DNA of 32,251 nt, taken from assembly GCF_900106755.1 (NCBI RefSeq), contig NZ_FNNN01000039.1, positions 1 to 32,251 of the forward strand. The letters are read 5' to 3'. This DNA is from Bacteroides faecis MAJ27. GTDB taxonomy: Bacteria > Bacteroidota > Bacteroidia > Bacteroidales > Bacteroidaceae. The number at the start of each line of letters is the position of its first letter. Positions within the stretch are counted from its first letter, which is position 1. The notes under the pieces are model-generated. The model saw only the letters and a program-made list of their open reading frames with translations, was not told where the DNA came from and made no database searches. Positions 1 through 6,941 of this stretch are shown here, piece by piece. The position numbers and the translations under genes are program-made.

Positions 1-713
1 TGCAATTACCGGTAGATGCGGATGGTTACATCACCATCTTTGACGGAAAAACATTCAACGGATGGCGTGGTTACGGTAAGGACAGAGTGCCTTCCAAGTG
101 GACTATCGAGGACGGCTGTATCAAGTTCAACGGTTCCGGCGGCGGTGAAGCGCAGGACGGTGACGGCGGAGATTTGATCTTCGCTCACAAATTCAAGAAC
201 TTCGAACTGGAAATGGAATGGAAGATTTCCAAGGGCGGTAACTCCGGTATCTTCTATCTGGCTCAGGAAGTGACTTCCAAGGACAAGGATGGTAACGATG
301 TACTCGAACCGATCTATATCTCCGCTCCCGAATATCAGGTATTGGACAATGACAATCATCCGGATGCCAAACTGGGTAAGGACAATAACCGTCAGTCGGC
401 TTCTTTGTATGACATGATTCCGGCTGTTCCCCAGAATGCGAAACCTTTCGGCGAATGGAACAAGGCTAAGATCATGGTTTACAAAGGCACTGTTGTTCAC
501 GGACAGAATGACGAGAATGTTCTTGAATATCACCTGTGGACAAAACAATGGACTGATATGTTGCAGGCCAGCAAATTCAGCGAAGACAAATGGCCGCTGG
601 CTTTCGAACTGCTGAATAACTGCGGTGGTGAAAACCATGAAGGATTTATCGGAATGCAGGATCACGGTGACGATGTTTGGTTCCGTAATATCCGCGTGAA
701 GGTTCTGGATTAA
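1..713 (+). CDS. DUF1080 (3-keto-disaccharide hydrolase-like) protein, 5' truncated
   Basis: The reading frame is open from the window edge (first full codon at 3) to TAA at 711-713, so the gene starts upstream; the GTG at 87 is internal. The visible part reads FDGKTFNGWRGYG, then WTIEDGCIKFNGSGGG and GGNSGIFYLAQE, and ends GDDVWFRNIRVKVLD. These are hallmarks of the DUF1080 concanavalin-like beta-sandwich. Members of this family act, usually after export, on 3-keto-glycosides made by Gfo/Idh dehydrogenases. The next gene, 114 bases on, is an exported TIM-barrel epimerase. DUF1080, TIM-barrel and Gfo/Idh genes are grouped in Bacteroides operons that work on glycosides through 3-keto intermediates, including the B. 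thetaiotaomicron glucosinolate operon as I recall it. The oxidoreductases would lie left of the window. The family call is strong and the substrate unknown. Confidence 0.88.
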   Translation, partial: QLPVDADGYITIFDGKTFNGWRGYGKDRVPSKWTIEDGCIKFNGSGGGEAQDGDGGDLIFAHKFKNFELEMEWKISKGGNSGIFYLAQEVTSKDKDGNDVLEPIYISAPEYQVLDNDNHPDAKLGKDNNRQSASLYDMIPAVPQNAKPFGEWNKAKIMVYKGTVVHGQNDENVLEYHLWTKQWTDMLQASKFSEDKWPLAFELLNNCGGENHEGFIGMQDHGDDVWFRNIRVKVLD

Positions 714-745
714 AATTACTATTCTATTGCTAATCTGTTTTAAAC

Positions 746-792
746 AACTCCATTGAAGAGCTGTCTCAATGATAGCGTTCTTCAATGGAGTT
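746..792 (+). terminator. Intergenic hairpin between the DUF1080 and epimerase genes
   Basis: Bases 746-759 and 779-792 are a perfect 14-bp inverted repeat (AACTCCATTGAAGA and its complement) around a 19-base loop. No T tract follows, so it is not a classic Rho-independent terminator. It may cause partial termination, act as a processing site, or protect the upstream transcript. The hairpin is seen directly; its role is inferred. Confidence 0.45.
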
Positions 793-827
793 CATGTAAA
801 TAAATTCACAAATTAATGTATCATACG

Positions 828-1703
828 ATGAAAGCCAGATATTTATTAGTACTATTCGCTTTATTAGTAGCCTTGCCACAAGCAATGAACGCCAAAAAGA
901 AAAAAGAGGTTTCTATCCAACTCTATTCTGTCAGAGATGTAATCAATAAAGGAACTGATCTCAATGTTGTTCTTAAAGATTTAGCTGAGATGGGATATAC
1001 CAGTATTGAAGCAGCCAATTATGACAACGGAAAGTTCTATGGTAAAACTCCCGAAGAATTCAAGAGTGCAGTAGAAAAAGCCGGTATGACAGTGCTGTCT
1101 TCACATTGTTCAAGAGGATTGTCAGGCGAAGAAGTGGCTTCCGGAGACTTCTCCGAATCTTTGAAATGGTGGGATCAAAGCATAGCCGCCCATAAAGCCG
1201 CCGGTATGAAATATATCGTAAACCCGGGAATCGGTGTTCCTAAAACAATGAAAGAGATGAAGATGTATTGCGACTATTTCAATGAAATAGGCAAAAGATG
1301 TCAGCAGAACGGTATGAAATTCGGATATCATAACCATGCACATGAATTTCAGAAAGTGGAAGACAAAGCGGTTATGTTGGACTATATGATTGAAAATACC
1401 AATCCTGAGTATGTCTTCTTTCAGATGGATGTATATTGGATAGTCAGAGGTCAGCACAGTCCGGTAGATTATTTCAATAAATATCCGGGACGCTTCACCA
1501 TGCTTCACATCAAAGACCACAGAGAACTGGGTCAAAGTGGTATGGTAGGATTCGATGCCATCTTTAATAATGCAAAAACAGCAGGAGTGGAAAATATCGT
1601 TGCCGAAATAGAAGATTATAGCTGCCCTGTAATGGAAAGCGTAAAAAAGAGTATAGATTATTTGCTGGAAGCTCCTTTTGTGAAGGCTTCTTATAGTAAA
1701 TAA
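828..1703 (+). CDS. Exported sugar phosphate isomerase/epimerase-like TIM-barrel protein
   Basis: This is a 291-residue protein when started at ATG 828; an in-frame ATG at 816 would add only MYHT before the signal peptide. The N-terminus MKARYLLVLFALLVALPQAM, followed by a lysine cluster, is a signal peptide, so it should act in the periplasm. The mature part belongs to the xylose isomerase-like TIM-barrel family (AP endonuclease family 2): VSIQLYSVRD at strand 1, LSSHCSRG, KFGYHNHAHEF, FFQMDVYW, FTMLHIKDH and NIVAEIEDY supply the His, Asp and Glu metal ligands expected of it. Family members isomerise, epimerise or eliminate (keto-)sugars. The upstream DUF1080 gene suggests both work on one 3-keto-sugar intermediate. 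The family is secure and the reaction inferred. Confidence 0.85.
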   Translation: MKARYLLVLFALLVALPQAMNAKKKKEVSIQLYSVRDVINKGTDLNVVLKDLAEMGYTSIEAANYDNGKFYGKTPEEFKSAVEKAGMTVLSSHCSRGLSGEEVASGDFSESLKWWDQSIAAHKAAGMKYIVNPGIGVPKTMKEMKMYCDYFNEIGKRCQQNGMKFGYHNHAHEFQKVEDKAVMLDYMIENTNPEYVFFQMDVYWIVRGQHSPVDYFNKYPGRFTMLHIKDHRELGQSGMVGFDAIFNNAKTAGVENIVAEIEDYSCPVMESVKKSIDYLLEAPFVKASYSK

Positions 1704-1722
1704 GAGTATGTGGTAAGTATCC

Positions 1723-1833
1723 TTATGCGATAAATCCACTTCTTAGGAAATAACAGAAAAGAAAACTTACGTCAGATAATGTATCAGCATTCCATCTGAA
1801 CGAAGTCCAATTCTCTGTGTCATGAATGAACAT
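1723..1833 (-). pseudogene. 5' relic of a Fic-family gene (DUF4172 N-terminus)
   Basis: A 36-codon minus-strand frame starts at ATG 1833 and stops at TAA 1723-1725. It begins MFIHDTENWTSFRWNADTL, which closely fits the conserved start of Bacteroides Fic proteins with an N-terminal DUF4172 domain (M[YF]IH...NW..F.W....L). After about 20 residues the match is lost and the frame ends, so the Fic domain with its HPFxxGNGR-type motif is absent. A strong Shine-Dalgarno sequence (AAAGGAGG, six bases before the ATG) and a TAnnTTTG element at 1851-1858 remain. I read it as the surviving promoter and start of a deleted gene. The alternative is a real 36-residue peptide. Confidence 0.45.
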
Positions 1834-1850
1834 ATCATACCTCCTTTTTG

Positions 1851-1858
1851 CAAAAATA
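1851..1858 (-). promoter_or_regulatory. Promoter -7 element of the Fic relic
   Basis: On the minus strand this reads TATTTTTG, an exact match to the Bacteroidetes TAnnTTTG element, 17 bases before the relic's start codon. No good -33 TTTG is visible at the usual spacing. Confidence 0.4.
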
Positions 1859-1886
1859 AGCATTTCATTGGAGTTTTCAGTAAATT

Positions 1887-1947
1887 TGCGGTTAATAAGT
1901 AGGAATAAGCCGCATATTTTGCGGCTTATTCCTACTTATTAACCGCA
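1887..1947. repeat. 27-bp perfect inverted repeat (hairpin)
   Basis: Bases 1887-1913 and 1921-1947 are perfect reverse complements over 27 bp around a 7-base loop (ATATTTT). There is no mismatch and no flanking T tract. It lies about 30 bases upstream of the promoter of the Fic relic and about 180 bases after the epimerase gene. It could be an operator, a cruciform, a small MITE-like remnant or a very stable RNA 3' end. The perfect arms suggest recent origin or selection. Confidence 0.8.
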
Positions 1948-2109
1948 TTATCATGACCTACCAGTCATATATTATCAGTTTCTTTATTCTAGTTATTGCA
2001 TTTAATACCATTGTATATTAGTTTATGTCTGACTTCTTTTTTCATATTTTAAATCCTGAAGAATACTTGCATTGGCACGAATGGTAACATTGTAGTATTA
2101 CTATTCACT
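1948..2109. other. AT-rich intergenic stretch without a recognisable gene
   Basis: No frame here has convincing start, length and composition. On the minus strand a short stretch (about 2030-2095) reads NVTIRANASILQDLKYEKRSQT before a stop. It looks protein-like but is too short to name, and may belong with the neighbouring decayed genes. Confidence 0.4.
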
Positions 2110-2332
2110 AATCATCTTTCTTATCAAATCTCTATTCTCCAAATCATCCGCATCAATCACCTCGCCATATACCGACCTTACTTTTGCGTTCTTCCTCATT
2201 AAGATACACAGTAGTAACAGTACCGGCAAACAACATATTCAGTCGCAAACGGCAAATTGCTATCTGGCAATAGCCCATTCCCAAACAGGAAACACTTCTA
2301 CGTCTCCCGATACTACAAAAAACAATTGATTC
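2110..2332 (-). pseudogene. Frameshifted remnant of an unidentified gene
   Basis: Protein-like sequence on the minus strand hops between frames. One frame gives VSGDVEVFPVWEWAIAR before a stop. The next gives SNLPFATEYVV. A third gives AGTVTTVYLNEEERKSK. The second frame resumes as VYGEVIDADDLENRDL and continues to IRKMISE and a stop near 2110. Joined, they make a plausible C-terminal region of about 70 residues, whereas each single frame is broken. It follows the ccsA-type gene on the same strand and may be a lost last gene of that operon. I do not recognise the family. Confidence 0.35.
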
Positions 2333-2348
2333 CCTAAACGTATTTAGG
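2333..2348 (-). terminator. Weak hairpin after the ResB/CcsA gene
   Basis: CCTAAA-CGTA-TTTAGG is a 6-bp perfect stem starting about 21 bases after the stop of the 2370-4784 gene. On the minus strand TTTTTT follows about 10 bases later. The stem is short and AT-rich, so termination here is only possible. Confidence 0.3.
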
Positions 2349-2369
2349 TAAAACTGCAATTTTCCCGAA

Positions 2370-4784
2370 TCATACTTCGGTATTCAAACGCCTGCGTGCA
2401 AAGAGCCCCAAAGCAAGTACGACACACAACCCTGCTCCCCATATCCATAGCAGTAAATCTCCTCCTTCGGTCTTTCCGTAAGAATGCAGACCGCTCAGGT
2501 AGTAATTCACTCCAAACCAGGTCATGATGACAGAAAGAATAGCAACCACTGAAAGCAGATTGAAACACCAGGTTGTCTTACCCTTCAGCAGAGGGATAAA
2601 ACGGATATGGAGCACCAGTGCATAGACAACGATGGAAATCAGAGCCCATGTTTCTTTGGGATCCCATCCCCAGTATCTTCCCCACGAGACATTCGCCCAG
2701 ATGGCACCCAGAAATGTTCCTGCTGTCATAAAGAATAGACCGAGGATCATTGCCATCTCATTCAGTAAGGTAAACTCACGGATACGAAATTGGAGCTTCA
2801 CCCGGTTGGTGGCAGAGAGCAGACTCATCAAAATGAGATTAAACAGTCCCGTCAGAGCGCAAAGCGCAAAGAATACATAGCCTATCATGATAATGGCGAC
2901 ATGAGACATCAGCCAGTACGACTGAAGTACCGGCACCAAAGGAGTAATTTCGGGATTCAGGTGGTTCAATCCTGCCACAAAAAGCATTATTCCACCTAAT
3001 AACCCTGCAAGTGCGGGGAGAATACGGAACCGGCGGGCAAACAGGAGTCCGCCACCTACCAGCATCCATGAAGTACAGATCATGGACTCGTAAGCATTTG
3101 CCCAAGGTGCACGCCCGCTGATATACCAACGCAACAATACACCGGATGTATGAGCCAAAAAGGCGATCACCAGAAGAGCAATTAAAATGCCGCATACCTT
3201 TTTTCCCCATTTAAAGTCTGCAATAATCTCACCACAGGCTATAAAAAGTAAAATTCCGCCTAAGATAAGATAAGCCAGACGACACCAGAAAAACAAATTC
3301 AGCTGATTATAAAGAAGTTCCGCTTTCACTCTCTGGTTGTCAATAGCGGGAGTCTTACTCTTTGCCTGCTGAAAAATATTCATCATGCCGACAATCTTGT
3401 CCGCTTCCTCCCAATTGCCGGAACGAACTCCATTCCCCAGCTCATAGATATACCAATCCATGATTTTGGAAACAAACAAAGAATCTTTTCCCTGAAAAAC
3501 ATTCAGTTCATCTCCTGCCGAATACCATTTCCCCTGTGCATCATTCTCGTCCGGGAAAAGTGGCAGTAACTGATGTTGCATGATACGATATACGATATTC
3601 ACAGATTCATCCAGTTTCAATAAATCCGAGTCCATCCGTTTCCGTTCCGAAGCGGGTTTGGCGTAGATATCATTCACTTCATCGGTCAGAATATAGTTGC
3701 CTTCCGAATCGAAAACGTCCTCCCAGGCAATGTATTTACCGCTCCTGCCAAACCGCTGGAGTAGTTCTTTGTTATCGACTTTAATAAAAGGATAGGCTCC
3801 CCATTCGTCGGGAAAAGAGAGCAGGTTCAGGAAAAACTGGTCAGAGTTGATGCCATTCAGTTTATCGGCTCCATAAAGCTTACGCAGAATAGCGGAGGTA
3901 TAGCTATTGACCGGTTCGAGGCGCCCATTAGGATTCAGCACTACCAGGCTTCCGAATTTCCCGGCGTGCTGAGAAGACACACAAGGTTGCTGTGCGTGTA
4001 CTGTCTGCCCACCGGCTACACCGGACAAGGCCAAGAGAAACAGTACACAGTAAGGCATGTTTTTCTTCATCTCTCCCAATTCCCTGCGCAGACGACCGAA
4101 ACGGGATTTCTTACTGAATAATGTAAGCACAAAGCCTGCAAACAGCAAAAAGTATCCTATATATGTAAGTTGCATACCGGGACGATCGTAACTGACGGAC
4201 AGAATGGTTCCCTGCTCATCCGGATCGAATGACGACTGAAACAACCGGTATCCGTCTATATCAATCACTTTATTCATACGGACAGTTGCCTGCACTGGAG
4301 CCTCATCCCCCTTCTTTATCACCAGATCGCTCTCGTAAGACATCGGACTATGAGAACCCGGATAGCGTTGCAACCTGAAATCATCCAGAGTAACGGAGAA
4401 AGGCAGGGAGGTGTTACCCATCCCTGCACCTTCATCGCGCATCATGTTACTCACCGTTTCCCCCTCACGGATGTGCATGATTCCTGTTACTCCTACATAG
4501 TGAGTAACAGCGGCCCCCAACCAAATAAATACAAAAGCCCCATGAAAAATCAAACTTCCTTTACTGATTCTTTTGAAATAGCTTCCCTGAAGAAACATGA
4601 CCAGCAGATTGACAGCCTGCAACAACTGCAACAAGATGAACCAGGGAGCATAATAAAAGTGTTCGCGGGCAACAGCAGGTCCATACGAGTTTTCCACAAA
4701 TGTGGCTGCCGCCAATATAAGTGCATAGAGTCCCGCCAATACATACATTAACACCGGTGAAGCTATCAGTCGAATCAGTTTCAT
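2370..4784 (-). CDS. Fused ResB/CcsA (System II) cytochrome c biogenesis protein
   Basis: This 804-residue inner-membrane protein attaches haem covalently to CXXCH motifs of exported c-type cytochromes. The N-terminal ResB-like part has membrane segments near 10-30, 45-65, 80-100 and 205-225 around a beta-rich periplasmic region. A long periplasmic domain (about 260-485) follows. The C-terminal CcsA part has multiple membrane helices and the WWD-type haem-handling motif WGRYWGWDPKETW at 701-713. Bacteroidetes commonly carry this ResB-CcsA fusion. It is last in the eleven-gene minus-strand run, 48 bases after the Rid-like gene. Two earlier genes in the run encode exported proteins with two CXXCH motifs each, so it is probably their dedicated maturation factor. 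The N-terminus fits ATG 4784. Confidence 0.9.
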   Translation of the reverse strand: MKLIRLIASPVLMYVLAGLYALILAAATFVENSYGPAVAREHFYYAPWFILLQLLQAVNLLVMFLQGSYFKRISKGSLIFHGAFVFIWLGAAVTHYVGVTGIMHIREGETVSNMMRDEGAGMGNTSLPFSVTLDDFRLQRYPGSHSPMSYESDLVIKKGDEAPVQATVRMNKVIDIDGYRLFQSSFDPDEQGTILSVSYDRPGMQLTYIGYFLLFAGFVLTLFSKKSRFGRLRRELGEMKKNMPYCVLFLLALSGVAGGQTVHAQQPCVSSQHAGKFGSLVVLNPNGRLEPVNSYTSAILRKLYGADKLNGINSDQFFLNLLSFPDEWGAYPFIKVDNKELLQRFGRSGKYIAWEDVFDSEGNYILTDEVNDIYAKPASERKRMDSDLLKLDESVNIVYRIMQHQLLPLFPDENDAQGKWYSAGDELNVFQGKDSLFVSKIMDWYIYELGNGVRSGNWEEADKIVGMMNIFQQAKSKTPAIDNQRVKAELLYNQLNLFFWCRLAYLILGGILLFIACGEIIADFKWGKKVCGILIALLVIAFLAHTSGVLLRWYISGRAPWANAYESMICTSWMLVGGGLLFARRFRILPALAGLLGGIMLFVAGLNHLNPEITPLVPVLQSYWLMSHVAIIMIGYVFFALCALTGLFNLILMSLLSATNRVKLQFRIREFTLLNEMAMILGLFFMTAGTFLGAIWANVSWGRYWGWDPKETWALISIVVYALVLHIRFIPLLKGKTTWCFNLLSVVAILSVIMTWFGVNYYLSGLHSYGKTEGGDLLLWIWGAGLCVVLALGLFARRRLNTEV

Positions 4785-4832
4785 TCGTTTTTCCGTTATA
4801 AGTGATTATCTTCTATCAGTAAGATATGCTTT

Positions 4833-5960
4833 TTATAAATGAGCAATACCTTCAATCTCTACAAGTAATTCCTCCCTGCACACATCTGCATAAAGATAGG
4901 CGACAGGAACGCCCGGACAAAGTTTATCCAGATCTTCTTTCACAATCTGCGCATCTTTCTCGTTTTTGAGATATACGCGGAGAAGCTCCAGCTTACCAGA
5001 ATGTTCCGGTAGTTTCTCCTTTCCCTCTTCCAGGCCGATCAGATGCTGGATATTTTCAAGAGTAATCTCTGTTTGCCAAAGCACATCTCCGGTCACCATA
5101 CTTTCCTCGCCCCGAATAGCAGCCGTCCCGGAAATATAAATCACTTCCTGCTGATGGTCGGACAGTGATTTGCCTCTTTCAAATTTAGGGGTTCCTTTCT
5201 CCGTATCCGGTCGATGACTAATCAGTACCTCATCCGAATAAACATGTGCGGCTCTTTGCCAGTCATTATCCAAAGGAATAATCCCAATCTTTCCGCTCAC
5301 TGCATTGAAGTCGATCTGTATACCACCATGCTGCGCTCCGATTCCCGTTGCTGCCGGATACCCCGACTGCCACTCCGAAGTAGCATAGAACTGGGAACGA
5401 ACATCATTAAAATCCTGATAGCACTGATTGCCATGTGCAATATCCGTGATGCCTTCCAGATAATTCCATTGACGGACGATATCACCAAAATTCATCTGTT
5501 CCGCCTTCAGGATTTCTTCCACTTTCCGGAAAGTCTGTTCCGACTGTTCACGAATGGGGAGATTCAAATCATCAGCGCAAAGTCCTCCCGCTATGATTTC
5601 CCGATAATCAGCAGACGTTATCCGCAGATAGCGGACAGAAGAGGCAAAGCGCTCTTCCAGCGTCACTGCCTCATCAACCGATAACGGTAATGAATGTACT
5701 TCCAGCACCAACTCACCTTCCAAAGGCTTTTGGGCCACCACCGAAACAACCGGTCGGGGAGACGGAAAATGGCTGTCTGCCCATTGCTCCAGAAAAGTTC
5801 GTTGCTGCCGGTATTCCTGATTATCCTTACAGGCAGTAAAGAAAATAAGGCGGACGACTCTCTCCCTACGAACGGCGGACAGAAGTAATTCTTCTGCCAT
5901 CCGTTCCCAAGTTTTCCCTTCCGCTTTATAGATTTCACATTTTATTCGATGATACTTCAT
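4833..5960 (-). CDS. Rid (YjgF/L-PSP) family protein, chorismatase-like two-domain form
   Basis: The protein has 375 residues, far longer than the ~130 of ordinary RidA. Its second half shows Rid-fold features: VIYISGTAAI, then WQTEITLENIQHLIGL, and the end AYLYADVCREELLVEIEGIA, which carries the Arg and Glu typical of the Rid active site. The middle motif FYATSEWQSGYPAATGIGA resembles the substrate region of FkbO/Hyg5/XanB2 chorismatases, which are two-domain Rid-fold proteins. I see no signal peptide, so it should be cytoplasmic. It lies 39 bases after the propeller gene and 48 before the cytochrome maturation gene. It could hydrolyse a reactive enamine/imine or a chorismate-like enol ether; no substrate can be assigned. 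The family call is good and the chorismatase activity uncertain. Confidence 0.7.
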   Translation of the reverse strand: MKYHRIKCEIYKAEGKTWERMAEELLLSAVRRERVVRLIFFTACKDNQEYRQQRTFLEQWADSHFPSPRPVVSVVAQKPLEGELVLEVHSLPLSVDEAVTLEERFASSVRYLRITSADYREIIAGGLCADDLNLPIREQSEQTFRKVEEILKAEQMNFGDIVRQWNYLEGITDIAHGNQCYQDFNDVRSQFYATSEWQSGYPAATGIGAQHGGIQIDFNAVSGKIGIIPLDNDWQRAAHVYSDEVLISHRPDTEKGTPKFERGKSLSDHQQEVIYISGTAAIRGEESMVTGDVLWQTEITLENIQHLIGLEEGKEKLPEHSGKLELLRVYLKNEKDAQIVKEDLDKLCPGVPVAYLYADVCREELLVEIEGIAHL

Positions 5961-5999
5961 ATTGAAAACCTCAGTGATATTTCATGCACGATGCATGGA

Positions 6000-6884
6000 T
6001 TAATGAAAAGAAGCTACTCCTGCCGGTATATCCGCACTATACACGGAAGACATTGTCTGTAGCTCCGGAGTGTTCTCCAGAGAGTAGAGCACATTCTTCT
6101 GACGGTCTACCAACAGCAAATGCACTTTATCTTTCGGATTCACATGTCCTGTCCAATTCGTAATCAGAAAACGTCCGTCGGAGAAATACTGAAAGCCGCC
6201 GAGGAATTTCAAAGGCTTTCCGGGAATATCCGCATTCGACAGTTCCCAAATCGTCTTTCCTTCTCCGGTTACTTCTATCAAACGGGGATTTCCGTCCTTA
6301 TCTGCTACGGCAATCAACGTATGTCCGTTAGGCAGGCGGGTCAAAGAATGCGGACCGCCGGGAACATCCAGCTTCCACACGACTTTACCGTTCGTATCAT
6401 ATTCCTTCACACACTGATCTCCATAATGTGCCACGAGAAAATGTCCGTTATCCAACCGGCGGGCATTGCGCATAAAGGCGAATCCGCCATCTTTCACGCC
6501 TTCCGGCAAAATGCAGACTTCCTTCACAATCTTCCCCTTCGGAGATATCTCCAGCATCCGTCCGGACACACATTCACCGACAAATGTATTGCCGTTCTTC
6601 AAACGTTGACAGGCAAAAATCGGACTTTGGGACTCATAATGAAAGATGGTATCGTTCTGACGAGTCATCTCGAGCACTCCGCGTCCGGTGGTGAAAAGGA
6701 TATTGCCATTAGGCAATATCCATAAGTCATTTGAATCGGGGGCTTTGTGTTTCCATACAATCCGGTTGTTTTCCATCACAAATACGATCCCTTGCGAATA
6801 ATCGGCTCCGGCAAATGTCTTTGTCTGTGCAAACAGAGACACAGAGAACAGAACTGCCAAAATCGAAATATATATTCTTGTCAT
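6000..6884 (-). CDS. Exported PQQ/NHL-type beta-propeller protein
   Basis: This is a 294-residue protein with signal peptide MTRIYISILAVLFSVSLFAQ. The mature part is a repeated propeller-blade pattern: LWILPNGNILFTTGRGVLE, RLKNGNTFVGECVSGRMLEI, RLDNGHFLVAHYGDQCVKEY, RLPNGHTLIAVADKDGNPRL and FQYFSDGRFLITNWTGHV. About six blades fit the length. There is no CXXCH and no obvious PQQ-binding tryptophan docking motif. It follows the 600-residue di-heme protein by 57 bases and should be co-transcribed and periplasmic. It may bind the substrate or sense product; a lactonase or sulfotransferase-like role cannot be excluded. The fold is confident, the role is not. Confidence 0.7.
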   Translation of the reverse strand: MTRIYISILAVLFSVSLFAQTKTFAGADYSQGIVFVMENNRIVWKHKAPDSNDLWILPNGNILFTTGRGVLEMTRQNDTIFHYESQSPIFACQRLKNGNTFVGECVSGRMLEISPKGKIVKEVCILPEGVKDGGFAFMRNARRLDNGHFLVAHYGDQCVKEYDTNGKVVWKLDVPGGPHSLTRLPNGHTLIAVADKDGNPRLIEVTGEGKTIWELSNADIPGKPLKFLGGFQYFSDGRFLITNWTGHVNPKDKVHLLLVDRQKNVLYSLENTPELQTMSSVYSADIPAGVASFH

Positions 6885-6941
6885 AAATAATAAGTCTGAA
6901 TTAGTATTATTATAAAGAAGCTTTCAAGCACCGATTACTCA

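Noticed and set aside
6..785. 259-codon minus-strand open frame opposite the DUF1080 gene
   Set aside because: It is the antisense shadow of a well-conserved coding sequence and has no motif, start signal or promoter.
1887..1947. Transcription terminator of the epimerase gene
   Set aside because: It is 180 bases after the stop and lacks a T tract on either strand, so it is kept as an inverted repeat of unknown role.
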